Origin: Ypsolopha sequella
Taxonomy: Eukaryota; Arthropoda; Insecta; Lepidoptera; Ypsolophidae
Direction: 5' to 3'
DNA length: 64,000 nucleotides
NCBI GenBank assembly: GCA_934047225.1
Contig: CAKOHE010000073.1
Coordinates: 32,450-96,449, forward strand
The translations under genes were made by a program, and so were the position numbers. The notes below the pieces were generated by a model that saw nothing but the letters and a program-made list of their open reading frames with translations, did no database searches and was not told where the DNA came from. This document shows positions 21,632 to 35,540 of the stretch, in pieces. The first letter of the stretch is position 1. The number at the start of each line of letters is the position of its first letter.

Positions 21632-23838
21632 AATTCCTACTGAGTGTAAGGTTCCTACTGAGTGTAAGCTTCCTACTGAGTGTAAGGTTCCTACTGAGTG
21701 TAAGGTTCCTACTGAGTGTAAGCTTCCTACTGAGTGTAAGCTTCCTACTGAGTGTAAGCTTCCTACTGAGTGTAAGCTTCCTACTGACTGTAAGCTTCCT
21801 ACTGAGTGTAAGGTTCCTACTGAGTGTAAGCTTCCTACTGAGTGTAAGCTTCCTACTGAGTGTAAGCTTCCTACTGAGTGTAAGCTTCCTACTGAGTGTA
21901 AGCTTCCTACTGAGTGTAAGCTTCCTACTGAGTGTAAGCTTCCTACTGAGTGTAAGCTTCCTACTGAGTGTAAGGTTCCTACTGAGTGTAAGCTTCCTAC
22001 TGAGTGTAAGCTTCCTACTGAGTGTAAGCTTCCTACTGAGTGTAAGCTTCCTACTGACTGTAAGCTTCCTACTGAGTGTAAGGTTCCTACTGAGTGTAAG
22101 CTTCCTACTGAGTGTAAGCTTCCTACTGACTGTAAGCTTCCTACTGAGTGTAAGGTTCCTACTGAGTGTAAGCTTCCTACTGAGTGTAAGCTTCCTACTG
22201 AGTGTAAGCTTCCTACTGAGTGTAAGCTTCCTACTGAGTGTAAGCTTCCTACTGAGTGTAAGCTTCCTACTGAGTGTAAGCTTCCTACTGAGTGTAAGCT
22301 TCCTACTGAGTGTAAGCTTCCTACTGAGTGTAAGGTTCCTACTGAGTGTAAGCTTCCTACTGACTGTAAGCTTCCTACTGACTGTAAGCTTCCTACTGAG
22401 TGTAAGCTTCCTACTGAGTGTAAGCTTCCTACTGAGTGTAAGCTTCCTACTGAGTGTAAGCTTCCTACTGAGTGTAAGCTTCCTACTGAGTGTAAGCTTC
22501 CTACTGAGTGTAAGCTTCCTACTGAGTGTAAGCTTCCTACTGAGTGTAAGCTTCCTACTGAGTGTAAGCTTCCTACTGACTGTAAGCTTCCTACTGAGTG
22601 TAAGGTTCCTACTGAGTGTAAGCTTCCTACTGAGTGTAAGCTTCCTACTGAGTGTAAGGTTCCTACTGAGTGTAAGCTTCCTACTGACTGTAAGCTTCCT
22701 ACTGACTGTAAGCTTCCTACTGAGTGTAAGCTTCCTACTGAGTGTAAGCTTCCTACTGACTGTAAGCTTCCTACTGAGTGTAAGCTTCCTACTGAGTGTA
22801 AGCTTCCTACTGAGTGTAAGCTTCCTACTGAGTGTAAGCTTCCTACTGAGTGTAAGCTTCCTACTGAGTGTAAGGTTCCTACTGAGTGTAAGCTTCCTAC
22901 TGACTGTAAGCTTCCTACTGACTGTAAGCTTCCTACTGAGTGTAAGCTTCCTACTGAGTGTAAGCTTCCTACTGAGTGTAAGCTTCCTACTGAGTGTAAG
23001 CTTCCTACTGAGTGTAAGCTTCCTACTGAGTGTAAGGTTCCTACTGAGTGTAAGCTTCCTACTGACTGTAAGCTTCCTACTGACTGTAAGCTTCCTACTG
23101 AGTGTAAGCTTCCTACTGAGTGTAAGGTTCCTACTGAGTGTAAGCTTCCTACTGACTGTAAGCTTCCTACTGAGTGTAAGCTTCCTACTGACTGTAAGCT
23201 TCCTACTGAGTGTAAGCTTCCTACTGAGTGTAAGCTTCCTACTGAGTGTAAGCTTCCTACTGAGTGTAAGCTTCCTACTGAGTGTAAGCTTCCTACTGAG
23301 TGTAAGCTTCCTACTGAGTGTAAGCTTCCTACTGAGTGTAAGCTTCCTACTGACTGTAAGCTTCCTACTGAGTGTAAGCTTCCTACTGACTGTAAACTTC
23401 CTACTGAGTGTAAGCTTCCTACTGAGTGTAAGCTTCCTACTGAGTGTAAGCTTCCTACTGAGTGTAAGCTTCCTACTGAGTGTAAGCTTCCTACTGAGTG
23501 TAAGCTTCCTACTGAGTGTAAGCTTCCTACTGAGTGTAAGCTTCCTACTGAGTGTAAGCTTCCTACTGAGTGTAAGCTTCCTACTGAGTGTAAGATTCCT
23601 ACTGAGTGTAAGCTTCCTACTGAGTGTAAGCTTCCTACTGAGTGTAAGCTTCCTACTGAGTGTAAGCTTCCTACTGAGTGTAAGCTTCCTACTGAGTGTA
23701 AGCTTCCTACTGAGTGTAAGCTTCCTACTGAGTGTAAGCTTCCTACTGACTGTAAGCTTCCTACTGACTGTAAGCTTCTTACTGAGTGTAAGCTTCCTAC
23801 TGACTGTAAGCTTCCTACTGAGTGTAAGCTTCCTACTG
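21632..23838 (+). repeat. Satellite A1: 18-bp unit array (~122 copies)
   Basis: The consensus unit is AAGCTTCCTACTGAGTGT, carrying a HindIII site in most copies. Common variants are GAC for GAG and GGTT for GCTT. No indels were noticed across 2.2 kb. The unit length is divisible by three, so two forward frames are open; no ATG start was seen. It joins the 43-bp array through CTACTGGAAGTGTATTTTAA. Confidence 0.97.
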
Positions 23839-26800
23839 GAAGTGTATTTTAATACTTTATGAAACTGTCACATAAAGATGACAGGAGTGTTTTATTACTT
23901 TATGAAACTGTCACATAAAGATGACAGGAGTGTTTTAATACTTTATGAAACTGTCACATAAAGATGACAGGAGTGTTTTAATACTTTATGAAACTGTCAC
24001 ATAAAGATGACAGGAGTGTTTTAATACTTCATGAAACTGTCACATAAAGATGACAGGAGTGTTTTAATACTTCATGAAACTGTCACATAAAGATGACAGG
24101 AGTGTTTTATTACTTTATGAAACTGTCACATAAAGATGACAGGAGTGTTTTAATACTTTATGAAACTGTCACATAAAGATGACAGGAGTGTTTTATTACT
24201 TTATGAAACTGTCACATAAAGATGACAGGAGTGTTTTAATACTTCATGAAACTGTCACATAAAGATGACAGGAGTGTTTTATTACTTTATGAAACTGTCA
24301 CATAAAGATGACAGGAGTGTTTTAATACTTTATGAAACTGTCACATAAAGATGACAGGAGTGTTTTAATACTTCATGAAACTGTCACATAAAGATGACAG
24401 GAGTGTTTTATTACTTTATGAAACTGTCACATAAAGATGACAGGAGTGTTTTAATACTTTATGAAACTGTCACATAAAGATGACAGGAGTGTTTTATTAC
24501 TTTATGAAACTGTCACATAAAGATGACAGGAGTGTTTTAATACTTTATGAAACTGTCACATAAAGATGACAGGAGTGTTTTAATACTTTATGAAACTGTC
24601 ACATTAAGATGACAGGAGTGTTTTATTACTTTATGAAACTGTCACATAAAGATGACAGGAGTGTTTTAATACTTTATGAAACTGTCACATAAAGATAACA
24701 GGAGTGTTTTAATACTTTATGAAACTGTCACATAAAGATGACAGGAGTGTTTTAATACTTTATGAAACTGTCACATAAAGATGAGAGGAGTGTTTTAATA
24801 CTTTATGAAACTGTCACATAAAGATGACAGGAGTGTTTTAATACTTAATGAAACTGTCACATAAAGATGACAGGAGTGTTTTAATACTTAATGAAACTGT
24901 CACATAAAGATGACAGGAGTGTTTTAATACTTTATGAAACTGTCACATAAAGATGACAGGAGTGTTTTATTACTTTATGAAACTGTCACATAAAGATGAC
25001 AGGAGTGTTTTAATACTTTATGAAACTGTCACATTAAGATGACAGGAGTGTTTTATTACTTAATGAAACTGTCACATAAAGATGACAGGAGTGTTTTAAT
25101 ACTTTATGAAACTGTCACATAAAGATGACAGGAGTGTTTTAATACTTTATGAAACTGTCAAATTAAGATGACAGGAGTGTTTTATTACTTTATGAAACTG
25201 TCACATAAAGATGACAGGAGTGTTTTAATACTTTATGAAACTGTCACATTAAGATGACAGGAGTGTTTTATTACTTTATGAAACTGTCACATAAAGATGA
25301 CAGGAGTGTTTTAATACTTTATGAAACTGTCACATAAAGATAACAGGAGTGTTTTAATACTTTATGAAACTGTCACATAAAGATGACAGGAGTGTTTTAA
25401 TACTTTATGAAACTGTCACATAAAGATGAGAGGAGTGTTTTAATACTTTATGAAACTGTCACATAAAGATGACAGGAGTGTTTTAATACTTAATGAAACT
25501 GTCACATAAAGATGACAGGAGTGTTTTAATACTTAATGAAACTGTCACATAAAGATGACAGGAGTGTTTTAATACTTTATGAAACTGTCACATAAAGATG
25601 ACAGGAGTGTTTTATTACTTTATGAAACTGTCACATAAAGATGACAGGAGTGTTTTAATACTTTATGAAACTGTCACATAAAGATGACAGGAGTGTTTTA
25701 TTACTTTATGAAACTGTCACATAAAGATAACAGGAGTGTTTTAATACTTTATGAAACTGTCACATAAAGATGACAGGAGTGTTTTAATACTTTATGAAAC
25801 TGTCACATAAAGAAAACAGGAGTGTTTTAATACTTTATGAAACTGTCACATAAAGATGACAGGAGTGTTTTAATACTTAATGAAACTGTCACATAAAGAT
25901 GACAGGAGTGTTTTAATACTTAATGAAACTGTCACATAAAGATGACAGGAGTGTTTTAATACTTTATGAAACTGTCACATAAAGATGACAGGAGTGTTTT
26001 AATACTTTATGAAACTGTCACATACAGATGACAGGAGTGTTTTATTACTTTATGAAACTGTCACATAAAGATGACAGGAGTGTTTTAATACTTTATGAAA
26101 CTGTCACATACAGATGACAGGAGTGTTTTATTACTTAATGAAACTGTCACATAAAGATGACAGGAGTGTTTTAATACTTTATGAAACTGTCACATAAAGA
26201 TGACAGGAGTGTTTTATTACTTTATGAAACTGTCACATAAAGATGACAGGAGTGTTTTAATACTTTATGAAACTGTCACATACAGATGACAGGAGTGTTT
26301 TATTACTTTATGAAACTGTCACATAAAGATGACAGGAGTGTTTTATTACTTTATGAAACTGTCACATAAAGATGACAGGAGTGTTTTATTACTTTATGAA
26401 ACTGTCACATAAAGATGACAGGAGTGTTTTAATACTTTATGAAACTGTCACATACAGATGACAGGAGTGTTTTATTACTTTATGAAACTGTCACATAAAG
26501 ATGACAGGAGTGTTTTAATACTTTATGAAACTGTCACATAAAGATGACAGGAGTGTTTTATTACTTTATGAAACTGTCACATAAAGATGACAGGAGTGTT
26601 TTAATACTTTATGAAACTGTCACATACAGATGACAGGAGTGTTTTATTACTTTATGAAACTGTCACATAAAGATGACAGGAGTGTTTTAATACTTTATGA
26701 AACTGTCACATAAAGATGACAGGAGTGTTTTATTACTTTATGAAACTGTCACATAAAGATGACAGGAGTGTTTTAATACTTTATGAAACTGTCACATACA

Positions 26801-29800
26801 GATGACAGGAGTGTTTTATTACTTTATGAAACTGTCACATAAAGATGACAGGAGTGTTTTAATACTTTATGAAACTGTCACATTAAGATGACAGGAGTGT
26901 TTTATTACTTTATGAAACTGTCACATAAAGATGACAGGAGTGTTTTAATACTTTATGAAACTGTCACATAAAGATAACAGGAGTGTTTTAATACTTTATG
27001 AAACTGTCACATAAAGATGACAGGAGTGTTTTAATACTTTATGAAACTGTCACATAAAGATGACAGGAGTGTTTTAATAGTTTATGAAACTGTCACATAA
27101 AGATGACAGGAGTGTTTTAATACTTAATGAAACTGTCACATAAAGATGACAGGAGTGTTTTAATACTTAATGAAACTGTCACATAAAGATGACAGGAGTG
27201 TTTTAATACTTTATGAAACTGTCACATAAAGATGACAGGAGTGTTTTAATACTTTATGAAACTGTCACATACAGATGACAGGAGTGTTTTATTACTTTAT
27301 GAAACTGTCACATAAAGATGACAGGAGTGTTTTAATACTTTATGAAACTGTCACATAAAGATGACAGGAGTGTTTTATTACTTTATGAAACTGTCACATA
27401 AAGATGACAGGAGTGTTTTAATACTTTATGAAACTGTCACATACAGATGACAGGAGTGTTTTATTACTTTATGAAACTGTCACATTAAGATGACAGGAGT
27501 GTTTTATTACTTTATGAAATTGTCACATAAAGATGACAGGAGTGTTTTATTACTTTATGAAACTGTCACATAAAGATGACAGGAGTGTTTTAATACTTTA
27601 TGAAACTGTCACATACAGATGACAGGAGTGTTTTATTACTTTATGAAACTGTCACATAAAGATGACAGGAGTGTTTTAATACTTTATGAAACTGTCACAT
27701 AAAGATAACAGGAGTGTTTTAATACTTTATGAAACTGTCACATAAAGATGACAGGAGTGTTTTATTACTTTATGAAACTGTCACATAAAGATGACAGGAG
27801 TGTTTTAATAGTTTATGAAACTGTCACATAAAGATGACAGGAGTGTTTTAATACTTAATGAAACTGTCACATAAAGATGACAGGAGTGTTTTAATACTTA
27901 ATGAAACTGTCACATAAAGATGACGGGAGTGTTTTAATACTTTATGAAACTGTCACATAAAGATGACAGGAGTGTTTTATTACTTTATGAAACTGTCACA
28001 TAAAGATGACAGGAGTGTTTTAATACTTTATGAAACTGTCACATAAAGATGACAGGAGTGTTTTATTACTTTATGAAACTGTCACATAAAGATGACAGGA
28101 GTGTTTTAATACTTTATGAAACTGTCACATAAAGATGACAGGAGTGTTTTAATACTTTATGAAACTGTCACATAAAGATGACAGGAGTGTTTTATTACTT
28201 TATGAAACTGTCACATAAAGATGACAGGAGTGTTTTAATACTTTATGAAACTGTCACATAAAGATGACAGGAGTGTTTTAATACTTAATGAAACTGTCAC
28301 ATAAAGATGACAGGAGTGTTTTAATACTTAATGAAACTGTCACATAAAGATGACGGGAGTGTTTTATTACTTTATGAAACTGTCACATAAAGATGACAGG
28401 AGTGTTTTAATACTTTATGAAACTGTCACATAAAGATGACAGGAGTGTTTTAATACTTTATGAAACTGTCACATAAAGATGACAGGAGTGTTTTAATACT
28501 TAATGAAACTGTCACATAAAGATGACAGGAGTGTTTTAATACTTAATGAAACTGTCACATAAAGATGACGGGAGTGTTTTAATACTTTATGAAACTGTCA
28601 CATAAAGATGACAGGAGTGTTTTAATACTTCATGAAACTGTCACATAAAGATGACAGGAGTGTTTTAATACTTCATGAAACTGTCACATAAAGATGACAG
28701 GAGTGTTTTAATACTTTATGAAACTGTCACATAAAGATGACAGGAGTGTTTTAATACTTTATGAAACTGTCACATAAAGATGACAGGAGTGTTTTAATAC
28801 TTTATGAAACTGTCACATAAAGATGACAGGAGTGTTTTATTACTTTATGAAACTGTCACATAAAGATGACAGCAGTGTTTTAATACTTTATGAAACTGTC
28901 ACATAAAGATGACAGGAGTGTTTTAATACTTTATGAAACTGTCACATAAAGATGACAGGAGTGTTTTAATACTTTATGAAACTGTCACATAAAGATGAAA
29001 GGAGTGTTTTAATACTTTATGAAACTGTCACATAAATATGACAGGAGTATTTTAATACTTTATGAAACTGTCACATAAAGATGACAGGAGTGTTTTAATA
29101 CTTTATGAAACTGTCACATAAAGATGACAGGAGTGTTTTAATACTTTATGAAACTGTCACATAAAGATGACAGGAGTGTTTTAATACTTTATGAAACTGT
29201 CACATAAAGATGACAGGAGTGTTTTATTACTTTATGAAACTGTCACATAAAGATGACAGGAGTGTTTTAATACTTTATGAAACTGTCACATAAAGATGAC
29301 AGGAGTGTTTTAATACTTAATGAAACTGTCACATAAAGATGACAGGAGTGTTTTAATACTTAATGAAACTGTCACATAAAGATGACGGGAGTGTTTTAAT
29401 ACTTTATGAAACTGTCACATAAAGATGACAGGAGTGTTTTAATACTTCATGAAACTGTCACATAAAGATGACAGGAGTGTTTTAATACTTTATGAAACTG
29501 TCACATAAAGATGACAGGAGTGTTTTAATACTTTATGAAACTGTCACATAAAGATGACAGGAGTGTTTTAATACTTTATGAAACTGTCACATAAAGATGA
29601 CAGGAGTGTTTTAATACTTAATGAAACTGTCACATAAAGATGACAGGAGTGTTTTAATACTTAATGAAACTGTCACATAAAGATGACGGGAGTGTTTTAA
29701 TACTTTATGAAACTGTCACATAAAGATGACAGGAGTGTTTTAATACTTCATGAAACTGTCACATAAAGATGACAGGAGTGTTTTAATACTTCATGAAACT

Positions 29801-31636
29801 GTCACATAAAGATGACAGGAGTGTTTTAATACTTTATGAAACTGTCACATAAAGATGACAGGAGTGTTTTAATACTTTATGAAACTGTCACATAAAGATG
29901 ACAGGAGTGTTTTATACTTTATGAAACTGTCACATAAAGATGACAGGAGTGTTTTATTACTTTATGAAACTGTCACATAAAGATGACAGCAGTGTTTTAA
30001 TACTTTATGAAACTGTCACATAAAGATGACAGGAGTGTTTTAATACTTTATGAAACTGTCACATAAAGATGACAGGAGTGTTTTAATACTTTATGAAACT
30101 GTCACATAAAGATGAAAGGAGTGTTTTAATACTTTATGAAACTGTCACATAAATATGACAGGAGTATTTTAATACTTTATGAAACTGTCACATAAAGATG
30201 ACAGGAGTGTTTTAATACTTTATGAAACTGTCACATAAAGATGACAGGAGTGTTTTAATACTTTATGAAACTGTCACATAAAGATGACAGGAGTGTTTTA
30301 ATACTTTATGAAACTGTCACATAAAGATGACAGGAGTGTTTTATTACTTTATGAAACTGTCACATAAAGATGACAGGAGTGTTTTAATACTTTATGAAAC
30401 TGTCACATAAAGATGACAGGAGTGTTTTAATACTTAATGAAACTGTCACATAAAGATGACAGGAGTGTTTTATTACTTAATGAAACTGTCACATAAAGAT
30501 GACGGGAGTGTTTTAATACTTTATGAAACTGTCACATAAAGATGACAGGAGTGTTTTAATACTTCATGAAACTGTCACATAAAGATGACAGGAGTGTTTT
30601 AATACTTTATGAAACTGTCACATAAAGATGACAGGAGTGTTTTAATACTTTATGAAACTGTCACATAAAGATGACAGGAGTGTTTTAATACTTTATGAAA
30701 CTGTCACATAAAGATGACAGGAGTGTTTTATTACTTTATGAAACTGTCACATAAAGATGACAGCAGTGTTTTAATACTTTATGAAACTGTCACATAAAGA
30801 TGACAGGAGTGTTTTAATACTTTATGAAACTGTCACATAAAGATGACAGGAGTGTTTTAATACTTTATGAAACTGTCACATAAAGATGAAAGGAGTGTTT
30901 TAATACTTTATGAAACTGTCACATAAATATGACAGGAGTATTTTAATACTTTATGAAACTGTCACATAAAGATGACAGGAGTGTTTTAATACTTTATGAA
31001 ACTGTCACATAAAGATGACAGGAGTGTTTTAATACTTTATGAAACTGTCACATAAAGATGACAGGAGTGTTTTAATACTTTATGAAACTGTCACATAAAG
31101 ATGACAGGAGTGTTTTATTACTTTATGAAACTGTCACATAAAGATGACAGGAGTGTTTTAATACTTTATGAAACTGTCACATAAAGATGAAAGGAGTGTT
31201 TTAATACTTTATGAAACTGTCACATAAATATGACAGGAGTATTTTAATACTTTATGAAACTGTCACATAAAGATGACAGGAGTGTTTTAATACTTTATGA
31301 AACTGTCACATAAAGATGACAGGAGTGTTTTAATACTTTATGAAACTGTCACATAAAGATGACAGGAGTTTTTTAATACTTTAAGAAACTGTCACATAAA
31401 GATGACAGGAGTGTTTTAATACTTTATGAAACTGTCACATAAAGATGACAGGAGTGTTTTAATACTTTATGAAACTGTCACATAAAGATGACAGGAGTGT
31501 TTTAATACTTTATGAAACTGTCACATAAAGATGACAGGAGTGTTTTTATACTTTATGAAACTGTCACATAAAGATGACAGGAGTGTTTTAATACTTTATG
31601 AAACTGTCACATAAAGATGACAGGAGTGTTTTAATA
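23839..31636 (+). repeat. Satellite A2: 43-bp unit array (~181 copies)
   Basis: Each unit runs from GAAACTGTCACATAAAG through ATGACAGGAGTG to TTTTAATACTTTAT. Variants include TTATTAC for TTAATAC, CTTCATG or CTTAATG for CTTTATG, GATAAC, GATGAGAG, GATGAAAG, CATACAG and ACGGGAG. Shared rare variants recur 645 bp apart (GATAACAGG at 24694 and 25339; GATGAGAGG at 24780 and 25425), a 15-unit higher-order repeat. Other spacings are 18 units (GATGAAAGG, 30111 to 30885) and 26 units minus one base. One deletion is near 29912. Ends TTTTAATAATTCTAG. Confidence 0.97.
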
Positions 31637-34220
31637 ATTCTAGATTATTATTAAGGTTTGTGGCCGAGAGAATCTGGTATTGATCAGAAACAATCTCTTG
31701 ACTATAGATTTGTGAAGTGAAGTATTATTTCTTAGAAAACTAAGTTTGACCTTTATGTAGGGTAAGTGATGTGTTTGAAGTGAGTGCTTTTGTTGTGAAA
31801 ATCTGAGTAAAACCTTATGTGAGTTCGCAAATAGAAAGAATAATTTGAAAGTAATATTCTCTCAATTTAAATCAGAGATATTTCCATGTATTATTACTAA
31901 AAAAGTGTTTCAAATTCTGTAATAATTGTTTGATCAATTTTGCAGTAACCTTTCATAAAAATGGTTTATTTTGGTGAAGTCTTGCATCCAGTGAATTTAT
32001 CTAGTATTGATTTTGCAACTAGAAAAAATAGTTTCGGGTCCATAGTTACTCACTTATCGATTAGGGCAGACTTCAAGTTCATATTTTAATCCATTTAGAG
32101 TGGTTTTCATGATAAAGTGTTCAATGAGAAAAATCACATGATCAGCCTTAAATAAAGTTGGTGATTTTGATATCGAAATTGTGAATTTCATAGATTCAGA
32201 TAAAGCATTTTATTTTAAAATAAATAAAGCTTCAGTATATATGTACAAAGCTTAGTTTAAATAATTTTGGAATCATAAATTTCCTTATAAATTGGAAAGA
32301 TTTCAATTATATAAATAGTTTGGAGAAAGGTTTGGTTATTGCGAGTTTGCAGTTTTGTTGGAGAAGGAATGTTTTCGAATTATAAATGAATTTACCTGAA
32401 AATAAAGGTATATTAGTAAAGATGAATTTATATTCGCCAGGAGACTAGAATTTATAGCTCCTCTGTAGTCAAGCATAGCAGTACTACTATAGTCAACCTT
32501 ATACTGAAATGGTTAAGGCGTCTATACTTCGTCAGGTGTGTGTAGATTCATTTATTTGTTCGTCATATAGTAAAATCATACATAGCCGAGAGATAGCCTT
32601 AATAACGTTGAAAATTATTCTGAATCCAGGAAGTATGTAGATCGTATAGCTTTATTGCTGAAGTTTGTTTCTAAAAATAAAGGACATCTTCAAGCTCTTA
32701 TAAAATTTAAGACAAGTAGTACAAGTCTTGGTTCAACAGAAGTAGTCCAGAATTTGGTCTAGTTGAGTGCCTACTTAGCCCATACTATGGATCTGGGTCA
32801 GATAAATAGTGAGAAGCTACTATTTTGGTAAAAATGCCATACAAAATTATAAGACTTAACTATTTCTTTTTTGCACAAGTGAACAAATAAAATGTTCATG
32901 TTGCTATTTTAGTCAATATAATATCCGGCACAGACATAGTCTTAAATATTGTTCTAGATCCAAAATCATGGAAACCATTTCTATATCTAAGTTTATTTGA
33001 GAGATTTCTATAAAATGGATAAAATTCTAATGTAGATATTGGTACTTATCTGACTTGTCTTAAATATAACCAAGACGATTGTATTACAGAAGTTTTTACA
33101 ATTTTGACTTGATAGAAGTTCTCTATTGAATAGTTAACAGAATGACTATACGCTGAATATGAAAGTCTAAAAGAAATAATTTTATCTGAAACAGCTAGTC
33201 ACTACTTGAGTAGATTTGTTAAGAGGCTGAATCATTGAATAGGACATGGTGCAACACGAGTGATTTCAATGTTTAGGGAAGCTCTGGATTTCTTGTTGGT
33301 TCTTTACCAGAGTTGTGTAGTCAGGGAACCAACATAGGCGCGTAAATTTAAAAATAAATAAATAAATCTTAAATTTTGAATTCAAAAAAAAGTATACACT
33401 AAAAAAAGTCAAAGGGGTATTCCACATCCAAGGGAAGGTACTTCTGAGAAGTTGCTAATATGGCTTACTTTGAGTCTCTATTTTATGACCAGATAATCAC
33501 AGATGTAAGAATTTTACTCACTGTCCTATGGGCTTACTTGAAGATTGCCGACTAAATAAGTTATTTTTCGTATAAAAGTATCTATCGAGTAATAAGTTTT
33601 ACGACATACATAAAGGTCAGCTGTTAAAATATTATTCAGCTTTGATCATCAATAAATTATTAAGTTTCAAACTCAGAAATACCTCATCTCATCCATCACC
33701 AATTATTGGTAGTGGTTATTAAAAATAATAATAATAATGTATTTTGTTCATAACGTGGTCAAACAGAGTATTTACAGAACTTAGTGTGAAGTATCGTCTT
33801 AAGTAGCAGGTATAGTTTAACATAGTAAGTTCACAGTTGTACAGCCTCTTAAGAAGCTGACTGGTGCAGAATTGCTGCAGAGATTTGATTCACCTTTTAT
33901 TATTTGTAATATTGATGAATTCCATATATTGGCTTAAGGTTAAACACTAGTGCCTGATTCTAAGTTTCCTGTCAATAGATGGCGCTGCGGTACTATAATT
34001 TGGTTTTTGTATTTAAAAATAGTAAATAAACAAAATATTTCGCTCCGTTGTATTATGCGACAGTTTTAATGTGTTAATTATTTTATAAAGGCAGAATTGT
34101 GTCATTTTCTGTTGTATGTTTCTACATCGGGCCCAAACAATTTTAAAATTTGCAATTTTGTCGTAGCTATGCACGCACACATAAACAATGAATTTATATA
34201 TAAAATAGTTGTTAATTTCA
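31637..34220. other. ORF-poor AT-rich DNA right of satellite A
   Basis: About 2.6 kb without an ORF of 60 codons in any frame and without recognised repeats. A tRNA-Ser/Leu-like box A, ATGGTTAAGGCGTCT, occurs near 32510 but no acceptable box B follows. Confidence 0.4.
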
Positions 34221-34224
34221 AGGC

Positions 34225-34310
34225 GCGATGTAGAGATTGATTGGTCTAATGGTTACATCTGTGGAATTTCGATCTGCTCGAGCAAGGATCGATCCCACAT
34301 CACTACAAAT
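34225..34310 (+). mobile_element. tRNA-like SINE head
   Basis: Box A-like TTGGTCTAATGGTTA (about 34240) and box B-like AGGATCGATCCC (about 34284) lie at tRNA spacing, as in tRNA-Glu/Asp-like heads. The rest does not fold as a good tRNA, so a SINE or tRNA pseudogene is more likely than a functional tRNA. Confidence 0.5.
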
Positions 34311-35120
34311 GTTTTCTTTTTCTATTTTTTTTGAATAATTTCAAAATTACCTACTTGTTTTTTATTTGATCCATCAAAATGATTATTTTCCATCAAATTC
34401 AAGAAAATTATTCGATGATGTGACTTTCTGAAGAATCATGTATGGTGTACTTACAATACATCCTTTCAAGCAAACTACTTTTAGATTGGAAAAAACATTG
34501 AATTATGGGAGAAACCCGCGAATTGAGAGAGATGATGTACCAAACTTTTTTTTTCTAAATTCATAATATTTACAGGTAATAAACAAATTATTTTACATAA
34601 ATAATGCTGTTGATTTATGCAATGATATAAGCATAATAAGAGTATAATCACATTTTTATCGATTATAAAATCATACAAAAATAAAAAAGCTCTAATGAAG
34701 CTCTAATAAATTTTACGAACGAATGCTGCAATTTTTTAAAAAATACTAAATAAACTAGCGCCATCTGTTAGAACCTATCATAACTTCGTCGTAACTGGGA
34801 CGACTCCATCTCGCTAAATAAGGTGACTGATTGATATTTTGAGTAGCCAAATTCATACTGGAGACTCTCCTCGGGGTTGTTCTTGAACAACATAAACATA
34901 ACATAATGCACTCTAATTTTCATAATACAATGCGTAAAAGTACATAGACCGGCTTGTAAGTAATCAGTATTACGGATCAATAACATATGCGAAATTAAAA
35001 AAAAAAGTTTATCTAGGGGCAGAAAGAACGCTGTCCTCTCAGTCTTGCTTGAGATCAATAATCCGTCCAAGACAATTAGACAAATGGGCCAACTAATAAT
35101 CGCCTCTGTCAAAAGGTAAT
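34311..35120. mobile_element. Diverged relative of the 94-353 MITE plus spacer
   Basis: Around 34815-35000, AAATTCATACTGGAGACTC and AAGTAATCAGTATTACGGAT resemble the arms of the foldback element at 94-353. The rest is AT-rich without a gene. The 114-codon minus ORF overlapping it is probably fortuitous. Confidence 0.4.
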
Positions 35121-35540
35121 AAAGTCTTCAGCATTCGTCTAATTAGTTTAGAAGTAAGTAGATTCAATCCCCGGTCGGGCGACATAATATATGTGCGTAG
35201 TATTTGTTCTTACTTACCACTTGCTGAACGGTGAAGGAAAACACTGTGAGGTAAACCTGCATGCCCTAAAACATGTATTTTTGTCCCCGAAGTACGGCAA
35301 TATCTATAAACTGCCCAAGCTAATGAGACGAATAGACTTTATTGCCTTGTGACTGAGGTGATTATTGGTTGGCCCGTTCATCTAATTGTTTTGGTCAGTA
35401 TATACTTAAAAGTATAAAATAATGTTCGGTGAAATGCGGGTATACCGAGTGTGTTCTGTGATTTGCAATTCATAGCTCACACTCGGGAACACCTCTGACA
35501 CCCCCTCGGGGATTCATGTCGTGACGATGTTGTTGTTGTA
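35121..35540 (+). mobile_element. tRNA-derived SINE, near complete
   Basis: Head with GTCTAATTAGTTTAGA and box B-like GATTCAATCCCCGG. The body has ACTTGCTGAACGGTGAAGGA, then CTGCATGCCC, TTGGTTGGCCCGTTCATC, ACACTCGGGAACACCTCTGA and CATGTCGTGACGATG. The tail is (GTT)n-like. Best-preserved copy of the family also at 16291, 11217 (reverse) and 63621 (reverse). Confidence 0.75.

Noticed and set aside
21632..31636. CRISPR-like array
   Set aside because: Units are directly adjacent with no unique spacers, and the genome is eukaryotic.
32490..32580. tRNA-Ser/Leu-like gene
   Set aside because: Only a box A-like ATGGTTAAGGCG is present; box B and the stems are missing.
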